From contig CAOJNR010000051.1 in assembly GCA_948439925.1 (NCBI GenBank), positions 1-7,426 of the forward strand: a stretch of 7,426 bases of DNA, read 5' to 3'. Under the pieces are notes generated by a model. The model made no database searches and was not told where the DNA came from. It saw nothing but the letters and a program-made list of their open reading frames with translations. The DNA comes from an uncultured Clostridia bacterium. GTDB taxonomy: Bacteria; Bacillota; Clostridia; Christensenellales; UBA1242. A program made the translations under genes and the position numbers. This document shows positions 1 to 5,553 of this stretch, in pieces (the first letter of the stretch is position 1; the number at the start of each line of letters is the position of its first letter).

Positions 1-429
1 GAAAGGAAAAGAAAATGGGACAAAGACAAATCATTTTACAAAATACCTTTTGACATTCAAGATAAAAAAGGCATAATGGATTTTGACCCATTATTTAGAC
101 ACCCAGATGGGAGTTTATTAACACCCGAATATATAACCCACTCATTTCGTAAACTTTTATTAAACAATAATTTTGAACACATTGTCAGTTGGAACGATTT
201 AAGAAAAACCTGTGCCAGCAATCTAACAAGCGATGGAAATAACCTTGAATTTGTCAAAGACTATTTGGGACATAAGGCTATTGATGTAACCATTAAACAC
301 TATGCAACCACATTTGATGAAGTAGCCAAAAAACAAACTAAAAAATATGGCAACAAATTAGACAAAAGATTTGAATTAGATAAAGAAGAAAAAGAAACCG
401 AAAACGATAAGAAAGATGAAAAGAAATAG
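1..429 (+). CDS. Tyrosine recombinase / phage-type integrase, C-terminal part (5' end outside window)
   Basis: The frame is open from base 1, so the gene starts upstream; 142 residues are visible. This is the catalytic domain of a tyrosine recombinase, which cuts and rejoins DNA at att sites to integrate or excise a mobile element. Visible landmarks are a 'PLFRHPDGSLLTPEYI' stretch typical of the family before box II, box II 'WNDLRKTCAS' with the catalytic Arg at codon 202-204, the 'YLGHKAIDVTIKHYA' box with its His at 271-273, and the nucleophile Tyr at 301-303. The position normally held by the first His of HxLR is Asn here (codon 193-195). The last 41 residues after the Tyr form a Lys/Glu-rich charged tail. 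The stop lies about 200 bases before a tRNA-derived att-like sequence, the usual layout for an integrative element end. The window cannot show whether the element is a phage, an ICE or something smaller. Confidence 0.88.
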   Translation, partial: ERKRKWDKDKSFYKIPFDIQDKKGIMDFDPLFRHPDGSLLTPEYITHSFRKLLLNNNFEHIVSWNDLRKTCASNLTSDGNNLEFVKDYLGHKAIDVTIKHYATTFDEVAKKQTKKYGNKLDKRFELDKEEKETENDKKDEKK

Positions 430-431
430 TT

Positions 432-451
432 TTCTATAATTATTCTATAAT
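432..451. repeat. Short direct repeats after the integrase gene
   Basis: TTCTATAAT occurs twice (432-440 and 443-451), 11 bases apart, directly after the integrase stop. Further on, ACACCAT occurs at 493-499 and 533-539. Between integrase and att site, short direct repeats spaced by about a helical turn can be arm-type binding sites for the recombinase. The region is very AT-rich, so chance repetition is possible. Confidence 0.3.
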
Positions 452-482
452 ATTTCAAAATCGTAGTAAAAATTAAAAAATA

Positions 483-496
483 GTGTCGTATGACAC
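483..496. other. Small perfect hairpin in the int-att spacer
   Basis: GTGTC (483-487), loop GTAT, GACAC (492-496). It has no T-run after it, so it is a poor terminator. It may be a protein-binding dyad or fold the 3' end of the integrase mRNA. Nothing else gene-like is seen between 430 and 550. Confidence 0.3.
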
Positions 497-550
497 CATA
501 AAAAATCATAAAACATTGACAATTTAATATAAACACCATGCTAAAATCTC

Positions 551-579
551 TTGACATAAGTGGTAAAAATCACTAAAAT
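551..579 (+). promoter_or_regulatory. Sigma-70 type promoter upstream of the tRNA-Lys-derived sequence
   Basis: A perfect -35 box TTGACA (551-556), a 17-base spacer and a -10 box TAAAAT (574-579) predict a start near 586, ten bases before the tRNA-like sequence. The spacer holds an imperfect dyad, AGTGGT (559-564) and ATCACT (569-574), separated by AAAA, which could be an operator or be accidental. The same arrangement (TTGACT-N17-TAAAAT) precedes the tRNA-Trp gene in this window. Confidence 0.6.
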
Positions 580-595
580 ATGATTAAAGAGAGTT

Positions 596-671
596 GGTGG
601 CACTAACTGGCACGAGCATAAACGGACTCTTAATCAGAGGGTCCGGGGTTCGAGCCCCCGGCAGTCCACCA
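596..671 (+). pseudogene. tRNA-Lys(CTT)-derived sequence: intact 3' half, non-matching 5' half; probable att site
   Basis: From 627 onward this is a clean tRNA 3' half: anticodon loop CTCTTAA (627-633) with CTT at 629-631, T-stem CGGGG (644-648) and CCCCG (656-660) around TTCGAGC, the 3' acceptor strand GCAGTCC (661-667), discriminator A and encoded CCA (669-671). The required 5' acceptor strand GGACTGC is absent upstream. The 5' side has only a D-arm-like stretch, AACTGGCACGAGCA (605-618), and CGGA before the loop. CGGA would pair with TCCG but faces TCAG, leaving G29/A41 and A27/A43 mismatches. Together with the nearby integrase, this fits a recombination junction at the anticodon loop of a tRNA-Lys gene. 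A functional tRNA is unlikely. Alternatively it could be a tRNA-like RNA, since the upstream promoter and downstream terminator would make a transcript of about 120 bases. Confidence 0.7.
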
Positions 672-673
672 GA
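656..673 (+). repeat. 18-bp direct repeat, copy 1 (tRNA 3' end; att core candidate)
   Basis: CCCCGGCAGTCCACCAGA is the 3' T-stem strand, acceptor strand and CCA of the tRNA-derived sequence plus two bases. An identical copy lies at 869-886, 213 bases downstream. Each copy is followed by its own terminator. Confidence 0.85.
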
Positions 674-677
674 GTGC

Positions 678-705
678 AAAAAACAGACCAAAAGGTCTGT
701 TTTTT
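678..705 (+). terminator. Rho-independent terminator after the tRNA-Lys-derived sequence
   Basis: Stem ACAGACC (683-689), loop AAAA, GGTCTGT (694-700), extended by an A-run before and a T-run after (700-705). It would end a transcript started from the 551-579 promoter. Confidence 0.8.
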
Positions 706-720
706 ATTTTCAATATTTCT

Positions 721-868
721 GTCGAGGGCTTAACAACTTTTTTTAAAAAAAAGTTGTTCATGGCATCCGCCATGCGAACCCCGGACTTGTCCAGGTCGGA
801 GCAAGTCGAAGAAGTATGCGTGCTCGGTCATTCGGTTTATGCTCCTTTGGAGCATACCTCATAGCGCG
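721..868. other. Noncoding, palindrome-rich, GC-richer segment between the two tRNA-end repeats
   Basis: This stretch stands out from its AT-rich surroundings by higher GC and dense self-complementarity. It contains an inverted repeat with 13-bp arms (732-744 and 746-758, AACAAC plus T-run against A-run plus GTTGTT), hairpin CATGGC-ATCC-GCCATG (759-774), a weak GGAC-TT-GTCC (783-792), and hairpin TATGCTCC-TTT-GGAGCATA (838-856). CGAACCCCGGAC (775-786) is the reverse complement of a 12-base piece of the tRNA T-arm region (641-652). No open frame with a ribosome site is present; a 34-codon minus-strand frame (862 to 758) has no Shine-Dalgarno. It could be a small repeat element inserted at the tRNA end or debris of an earlier integration. 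Confidence 0.55.
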
Positions 869-886
869 CCCCGGCAGTCCACCAGA
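869..886 (+). repeat. 18-bp direct repeat, copy 2 (tRNA 3' end)
   Basis: Identical to 656-673. It carries the 3' acceptor strand and CCA, but upstream of it there is no T-loop and no other tRNA part. It is followed at once by a second terminator, as if this were the original 3' flank of the tRNA gene or a second att core. Confidence 0.85.
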
Positions 887-926
887 AAAAGAGAAGACGA
901 ACAAAAGTTCGTCTTCTCTTTTTCTG
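883..926. terminator. Strong hairpin terminator with 20-bp perfect stem
   Basis: CAGAAAAAGAGAAGACGAAC (883-902), loop AAAA (903-906) and the exact complement (907-926), the latter half ending in a T-rich run (CTCTTTTTC). It overlaps the end of the second tRNA-end copy. It could also stop minus-strand transcription coming from the ABC remnant. Both terminators here share the AAAA loop. Confidence 0.75.
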
Positions 927-970
927 TGATAAAGTTATAAAGTGAGTTTGTGAATAAGTTTCTATATTTT

Positions 971-1294
971 TTAAAATCCTATTTTTGCTTTCGCACCAAA
1001 TTGACTTAGATGTGCTCGTGCCCAAGTTGCAAAAATGCCAAAAAATGTAAGCAAAGAAACACAAATTATAAGAACTGCACCAAAACTTAAACTATCTGGC
1101 AATGGTATGCCATAAAAAAACATTTGCTCACCTAGCGCTTTTGCGGTGATGCAAGCAATCGCTTGTGGCAAAGCCAAAATGTGAAGTGAACGCAAACTGC
1201 ACGCAATAAAGGTTAAAACAAAATCTATCTTGCCTTTTTTATCTAAAACCTGCCAAATAACTTTAAAAGTTTTAAAAAACGATTTATTTTTCAT
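971..1294 (-). pseudogene. Truncated ABC exporter, N-terminal transmembrane fragment
   Basis: The 107-residue frame begins like the membrane domain of a fused ABC exporter: a basic N-terminal segment 'FFKTFKVIWQVLDKKGK', a hydrophobic stretch at about residues 24-45, a loop, and a second hydrophobic stretch at about 70-90. It stops just where the first intracellular helix should begin. No further membrane helices and no ATPase domain (Walker A, LSGGQ) are found in the window. Full-length members have roughly 570-620 residues, so most of the gene is missing. After the stop (971-973), a +1 shift keeps an open frame with 'FKKYRNLFTNSLYNFIT', which resembles the expected continuation and runs into the terminator at 926; a frameshift plus truncation at the att region is therefore possible. 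The ATG has a ribosome site (GAGGA, about six bases upstream). A genuine small two-helix membrane protein is the alternative. Confidence 0.6.
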
Positions 1295-1346
1295 TTGTTC
1301 CTCATCTTAACTTTTAACTTAATAATAAAAGATGCGACATAAAATA

Positions 1347-1365
1347 AGATGACTTTTTGTCATCT
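1347..1365 (-). terminator. Probable terminator of the M1 peptidase gene
   Basis: Read on the minus strand: AGATGAC, loop AAAAA, GTCATCT, followed by TATTTTATG. The T-run is interrupted, so termination may be partial. It lies 27 bases after the peptidase stop and before the ABC remnant, which may receive read-through. Confidence 0.5.
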
Positions 1366-1391
1366 AATTTTGTTACTTTTTATTATAATTT

Positions 1392-2882
1392 TTACATCAC
1401 AACCACACTGCCGTTAAGCCAGCTGTTGAAAAAACCTTCGAGGTTATAACCAGACCCTCTTATAAAACTCTCAATAAGCTGAGCTGGACTTGCGTTTTTA
1501 AAACAATATGAATTGAAATATGATTTTAATGCCTTTTCAAATTTTTTATCTCCAATCGTTTCTCTAAGTGTGTGGAACATTATTGTGCCTTTGGTGTATA
1601 TACAATTCACATATTCAGGCTCAGTCTGAAAATCTTTGAGTGACCTATTCATGCTGGTGTCAACTTCGCCAAGCACATTTGTATAAACATCCACAAAAAA
1701 TTTAAAATTTTTGGTTGCATTTTTAACGAGTTCGTCTATATCAAAATTATATTCACTATGCTTTTCAAAGAATAAAAGTGTGCTATATTCTGCCAAGCTT
1801 TCGTCCATCCATGCATTGTTATATTCATCATTTCCAACCAAGCCATACCACCACTGGTGTGCAATTTCGTGGACGATAACATAGTTAAAATCTTCTTGTG
1901 TCTGGCAGTCATCAGCTATCATGACAAGCGTTGGATATTCCATACCACCGTGAACAAAGCCTGTTTTGACAACCGATAATGTTGGATAAGGATAAGCTCC
2001 AATTTTTTCCTCAAAAAATTTGAGTGCTTTTTCTGAAACTTCAAGGCATTCAGTCAAATTGTCATCACCTTGATAACCGAAATATTGTATTTTTACTCCA
2101 TCCACATCTTTTTCGAGTTTATTAAAATTTTCTGAAAGACAAAATGCAAAGTCGCGAACATTTAAAGCAGAAATTTGTGAAATTTTATTTCCTTCATTCT
2201 CGCTTTCACTGATAGTTTCCCCACTCGTTGCAAGGGTCATAGAGTTTGGATATGAGAGCCTTACATTATAGTTTGCCATGTCGCTATAAAATGGGTCGCC
2301 ATTTGAGTGATATAGCGCTTCCATAAAGCCTTTTCCATCTTCATAGACACAGGCAATAGGATAAAAATTTCCAAAGTTTACCACATTTTCGCCATAACCA
2401 AGTCTATGATGAATGTTTGCAAGTTTAACTTTAAAAGTTATCACGATTTTGACGCTCTCATCAGGATAAATTCCGTTTTTAAGTTTAACTGACAAAATGT
2501 TTTCGTCCTCACCTGCGATAGAAAATTCAAGCGCGCTCACCTCTTCGCCTCTCTTTTCTTCCACGCTGTCTATTTTTATATCGCCATAGCTTTCGCCGTT
2601 GGGATATGCCTTATCAACATTTGACACCGCAACAACTTTGTTTTTTGCACCTTCTCTGAAAGCGTTTGGATAAAGATGAAATTTGACCTCACTTAAAAGA
2701 TTGTCAGATGAGTTAAAATATTCCACTTCTTCCCTGCCAGAAAGAATATGTGAAGCGCTATCATATTCTAAATCAAGATTATAGGTAGACAAAATAGGTG
2801 TTTCTTCCTTGCAACCCATAATTATGAAAGGCACAATAAGCACGAAAGGCACTATAAATAAAAGATACTTAACATTTTTCAT
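1392..2882 (-). CDS. M1-family zinc metallopeptidase, lipoprotein
   Basis: 496 residues. The N-terminus is a lipoprotein signal: a charged start, a hydrophobic core, and the lipobox IMGC with Cys24, so the enzyme should be anchored outside the cytoplasmic membrane. Residues about 30-220 fit the N-terminal beta domain of M1 enzymes. The catalytic domain has the substrate-binding motif GGMEY (312-316, in place of GAMEN), the zinc site HEIAH (338-342) with third ligand Glu361 18 residues on (AWMDESLAEY), and the catalytic Tyr429 in 'IYTKGTIMFHTL'. Known M1 enzymes remove amino acids from peptide N-termini; the exact substrate here is unknown. At 496 residues it lacks the large C-terminal helical domain of aminopeptidase N. 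There is no recognisable Shine-Dalgarno before the ATG (ATTAAAGTATG), and a promoter-like sequence lies right against the start. It is transcribed divergently from the DnaD-type gene, with no clear functional link to its neighbours. Confidence 0.92.
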   Translation of the reverse strand: MKNVKYLLFIVPFVLIVPFIIMGCKEETPILSTYNLDLEYDSASHILSGREEVEYFNSSDNLLSEVKFHLYPNAFREGAKNKVVAVSNVDKAYPNGESYGDIKIDSVEEKRGEEVSALEFSIAGEDENILSVKLKNGIYPDESVKIVITFKVKLANIHHRLGYGENVVNFGNFYPIACVYEDGKGFMEALYHSNGDPFYSDMANYNVRLSYPNSMTLATSGETISESENEGNKISQISALNVRDFAFCLSENFNKLEKDVDGVKIQYFGYQGDDNLTECLEVSEKALKFFEEKIGAYPYPTLSVVKTGFVHGGMEYPTLVMIADDCQTQEDFNYVIVHEIAHQWWYGLVGNDEYNNAWMDESLAEYSTLLFFEKHSEYNFDIDELVKNATKNFKFFVDVYTNVLGEVDTSMNRSLKDFQTEPEYVNCIYTKGTIMFHTLRETIGDKKFEKALKSYFNSYCFKNASPAQLIESFIRGSGYNLEGFFNSWLNGSVVVM

Positions 2883-2890
2883 ACTTTAAT

Positions 2891-2919
2891 GTATTAGAGC
2901 TTGACCGAATTCATGACAA
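2891..2919 (-). promoter_or_regulatory. Promoter of the M1 peptidase gene, placed for a near-leaderless mRNA
   Basis: On the minus strand: TTGTCA (2919-2914), 17-base spacer, TAATAC (2896-2891). The predicted start is 2884, two bases before the ATG at 2882. With no Shine-Dalgarno present, this suggests leaderless translation, or that the true promoter is another one further upstream. Confidence 0.45.
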
Positions 2920-3005
2920 AAGCCATAAAAAGTGGCTGAGAAATTTGAAAAACTGCGCACTTTGCGCTTGACATAATTTTATCTCTATTAAAAAAGCAAA
3001 TTTTC

Positions 3006-3034
3006 TTGTCAAAAGAAAGTTTTTGTGGTATCAT
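3006..3034 (+). promoter_or_regulatory. Promoter of the primosome operon
   Basis: TTGTCA (3006-3011), 17-base spacer, TATCAT (3029-3034) with an extended -10 TGG just before it. The predicted start is near 3041, giving a leader of about 19 bases with the ribosome site GGAG at 3049-3052, seven bases before the ATG at 3060. Confidence 0.65.
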
Positions 3035-3059
3035 GTTAAAGTAAACTTGGAGATAAAAA

Positions 3060-4508
3060 ATGGCTTTTTGTAAATATTCAACTGAATTTATTGCAAGTTC
3101 AAAAACAGAGATAGACAACATTTTCATAAATGACTATCTTCCTTTTGCTGACCCTAAATATGTCAAAGTGTATATTTATGGTTTATATAAATGTGCCAAC
3201 GCCTCAGCTTTTGACAACAATCTTGAAGCTTTTGGCAAAGCCCTCAGCATGAGCGAAGACGAAATTTTGGAAGCTTTTGAATATTGGCAAGAAGAAGGAC
3301 TTGTGCAGGTTTTAAAAACAAGCCCGATCGAAATTCGCTATATTCCTCTCAATAATGTGCTTACCAGCAATAAGTTATATAAGCCTGACAAATATGCCCT
3401 CTTTAACAGCCAAGCCCAAGAGATTTTTGAAGGCAAGCGTGAAATTTCAAAGACTGAGTATGGCGAATATTATGACTTTTTGGAAAGATTTCATGTTGAA
3501 CAAGAAGCCCTGCTTATGATTATGAAATACTGCGTTGACACAAAAAAGAGCGCAGTTGGTTATAACTATATCTTGACAGTTGCAAAGAATTGGGCAAATG
3601 AAGGCATCACAACTGCCAGTGCAGTTGAAGAAAGGCTTGTTTCCTTTGAAGAAAAATCACCAGAACTTTCAGAGATTTTTGCCTGCCTTGGAATAAAGCG
3701 AAACGCCTATGTTGAAGAACGCACTTTGGTTGAAAAATGGCTTAGTGATTATGGATTCACGCTTGACGTCATTTTGTATGTCGCAAAAAAAATCAAGCTT
3801 AAATGTAAGCCTAACCTTGAACGCATCGACAGAGAACTGACGAAATATTACGAGATGAAACTTTTTTCAATTCTCGAAATTGAAAACTTCGAAAAAGAAA
3901 AGCAAGACCTTTATTCTCTTGCTCGTGAAATCAACAAAACAATCGGCGTTTATTATGAAAGCCTCGATGGCGAAGTTGAGAATTATATCTTAAAATGGCT
4001 CAACCTCGGCTTTGACAAAGAGGTTTTGCTTGAAATAGCTTATTACTCATTCAAAAAGTCTGTCAGAACACTGGAAGGCATGGACAAAACAATAACCAAG
4101 TTCTATAAACTTGGTATTCTTTCATGCAGTGCACTTAAAGAATACATGCACGAAGTGGTTTCAACTGACGAACAAATCAAAAAAATACTTGACTCGCTCG
4201 GCTTATCACGCAATGTTAACTATATAGACCGCGAAAATTATAAAACTTGGAAGGAAAACTGGAATATGAGTGACGAACTCATTTCTCATGCCACTACCCT
4301 TGCAAAAGATAAAGATAGCCCACTCAAATATCTCAGCCGTTGTCTATCTGACTGGCATGAAAAAGGAATCAAAACAGTGGAAGAAGCAAAGAAAACAGCT
4401 CCACTTTCCCAAAGCATGAAATCACAAAGTCAAAACTTCACAGGCAGGAGTTATTCAAAGGAGGAAATCAACGCCCTCTTCCAATCAATCGACGAAGTTG
4501 ATGTGTGA
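3060..4508 (+). CDS. DnaD-domain replication initiation protein with repeated DnaD/DnaB C-domains
   Basis: 482 residues. Residues about 15-105 look like the N-terminal winged-helix region of DnaD/DnaB-type proteins ('INDYLPFADPKYVKVYIYGL', 'EAFEYWQEEGLVQV'). Then comes a clear DnaD-like C-domain at about 132-195 ('YYDFLERFHVEQEALL ... YNYILTVAKNWANEGITT'). By my alignment three more diverged copies follow, at about 201-280, 281-365 and 371-446; the last ends 'YLSRCLSDWHEKGIKTVEEA', matching the first copy's 'YILTVAKNWANEGITTASAV'. The family in Bacillus helps open DNA and bring in the helicase loader at origins and stalled forks. The tail (447-482) is polar and probably flexible. The ribosome site is good and the start unambiguous. 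It is followed 63 bases later by the AAA+ loader, supporting a joint helicase-loading role. Whether it acts as DnaD or as DnaB in Bacillus terms cannot be told from sequence alone. Confidence 0.85.
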   Translation: MAFCKYSTEFIASSKTEIDNIFINDYLPFADPKYVKVYIYGLYKCANASAFDNNLEAFGKALSMSEDEILEAFEYWQEEGLVQVLKTSPIEIRYIPLNNVLTSNKLYKPDKYALFNSQAQEIFEGKREISKTEYGEYYDFLERFHVEQEALLMIMKYCVDTKKSAVGYNYILTVAKNWANEGITTASAVEERLVSFEEKSPELSEIFACLGIKRNAYVEERTLVEKWLSDYGFTLDVILYVAKKIKLKCKPNLERIDRELTKYYEMKLFSILEIENFEKEKQDLYSLAREINKTIGVYYESLDGEVENYILKWLNLGFDKEVLLEIAYYSFKKSVRTLEGMDKTITKFYKLGILSCSALKEYMHEVVSTDEQIKKILDSLGLSRNVNYIDRENYKTWKENWNMSDELISHATTLAKDKDSPLKYLSRCLSDWHEKGIKTVEEAKKTAPLSQSMKSQSQNFTGRSYSKEEINALFQSIDEVDV

Positions 4509-4526
4509 GCACTTTAAGTGCTTTTT
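4508..4526 (+). terminator. Short hairpin with T-run between the two primosome genes (weak terminator or attenuator)
   Basis: AGCACT (4508-4513), loop TTA, AGTGCT (4517-4522), then T's to 4526. The first stem base is the last base of the DnaD stop codon. The stem is only six pairs, so partial termination or mRNA 3'-end stabilisation is more likely than a full stop. I see no clear separate promoter for the next gene. Confidence 0.4.
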
Positions 4527-4571
4527 ATGGTGAACGAAACTTTTTAGAAAAGAAAAAAAAGGATATAAAAC

Positions 4572-5468
4572 ATGAGAGAACAAATTTTAAATGAAGCATT
4601 GAGCATAATCAATAACCGTGGAAATCAAGCCGAAATTAAAGCTCTTGAAAACAAGAGAAAAGCACTTGAAGATGAGCGATTTAAGGGTCTTTATCAAGAC
4701 TACACTTCTTCCATGATAGAAAATGCCAAACAAGGCAAGAAAAGCGACCTCAGCACAAAGAAATCGGCATATGAGAAACGCTTAAAAGAACTTAAAATTG
4801 ATTCTGTTGAACCAGATTATTTCTGCAAAAAGTGCAATGATAGCGGTTATATTGAAGGCAAAAAATGTCAATGCCTTAAAGATGAGCTTAATCGAATCAT
4901 TCTTCGTGAAAGCGGATTTGTTAGCCTTGAAGATTTTGACAATGCCAAATTTGACATCTTTGAAAATGGCGAATATATGAAAAAAGTGTATTCAAAAATG
5001 AAGGAATGGTGTGGTTCAAACTTTGACAAAACTGTTATTCTTTTAAGCGGTGGAACAGGAGTCGGCAAAACTCACCTTTCAAAATGTATGGCAAATGAAC
5101 TTATCAAAAAAGGCCACCTTGTCACACTCACAACCGCTTTCAAAATGAACCAAGACTTTTTAAAGTCATATTCTTCTCGCGACCTTGAAGAAAAACAGGC
5201 ACTTCTTGAAAAATATCTGTCCGCTGAAATACTTTTTATCGACGACCTCGGCACAGAACTTGTGCAAAAAGGAATCACTGTCAACTTCCTTTATCAAGTT
5301 CTAAATGAGCGCAAATCCAACAAAATGCCAACCGTCATTACCACCAATCTTGACCTCAAAGATATTCGTGACACCTATGACGAGCGCATTTCCAGCCGAA
5401 TCATTGACAAACAAACCTCAATCTGCCTGCAAATTGACGGAAAAGATTTGAGATTGAATAAGAAGTAA
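4572..5468 (+). CDS. DnaC/DnaI-type AAA+ helicase loader ATPase
   Basis: 298 residues, close to the usual size of Bacillus DnaI-type loaders. The N-terminal part (1-80) is helical and charged. A zinc site follows, C85-x2-C88 and C99-x-C101 ('CKKCNDSGYIEGKKCQC'), as in DnaI-like proteins where it binds the replicative helicase. The AAA+ core has Walker A GGTGVGKT (160-167), Walker B ILFIDDLG (220-227), sensor-1-like 'TVITTN' with Asn259, and 'YDERISSRI' with candidate Arg-finger residues 272 and 276. Such proteins use ATP to place the ring-shaped replicative helicase on single-stranded DNA. An alternative reading as a transposon-type IstB ATPase is less likely because of the zinc site and the DnaD-type neighbour. 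The ribosome site is AAAAGGA (4557-4563), eight bases before the ATG. It shares the operon with the upstream gene and ends at a strong terminator. Confidence 0.9.
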   Translation: MREQILNEALSIINNRGNQAEIKALENKRKALEDERFKGLYQDYTSSMIENAKQGKKSDLSTKKSAYEKRLKELKIDSVEPDYFCKKCNDSGYIEGKKCQCLKDELNRIILRESGFVSLEDFDNAKFDIFENGEYMKKVYSKMKEWCGSNFDKTVILLSGGTGVGKTHLSKCMANELIKKGHLVTLTTAFKMNQDFLKSYSSRDLEEKQALLEKYLSAEILFIDDLGTELVQKGITVNFLYQVLNERKSNKMPTVITTNLDLKDIRDTYDERISSRIIDKQTSICLQIDGKDLRLNKK

Positions 5469-5478
5469 GAAAAAACAT

Positions 5479-5506
5479 AAAACGCTGCAAAGATTTGCAG
5501 CGTTTT
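5479..5506. terminator. Bidirectional terminator between convergent genes
   Basis: AAAACGCTGCAAA (5479-5491), two central bases, TTTGCAGCGTTTT (5494-5506). The GC-rich core CGCTGC/GCAGCG is flanked by A-runs and T-runs, so it works for the loader gene (plus) and for the 183-aa gene (minus), where a further T-run follows. Confidence 0.85.
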
Positions 5507-5553
5507 AATTTGTCACATATTTTTACCATAAACAACGAGTTTTTTTAATAAAA

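Noticed and set aside
596..671. Functional tRNA-Lys gene
   Set aside because: The acceptor stem cannot form with any upstream GGACTGC, and the anticodon stem has two mismatches.
758..862. 34-codon minus-strand frame in the hairpin-rich segment
   Set aside because: No Shine-Dalgarno and no promoter; the DNA is dominated by palindromes, so structure explains it better than coding.
837..1064. 75-residue minus-strand open frame across the second terminator and tRNA-end repeat
   Set aside because: It reads through a terminator hairpin and the tRNA repeat, has no ribosome site, and overlaps the ABC remnant in another frame.
2894..3127. 77-residue minus-strand open frame over the divergent promoter region
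   Set aside because: It spans the primosome promoter and the start of the DnaD-type gene, with no ribosome site; a shadow frame.
4572..5468. IstB-type transposition ATPase
   Set aside because: No transposase neighbour and no inverted repeats; the CxxC/CxC zinc site and the DnaD-type partner point to a helicase loader.
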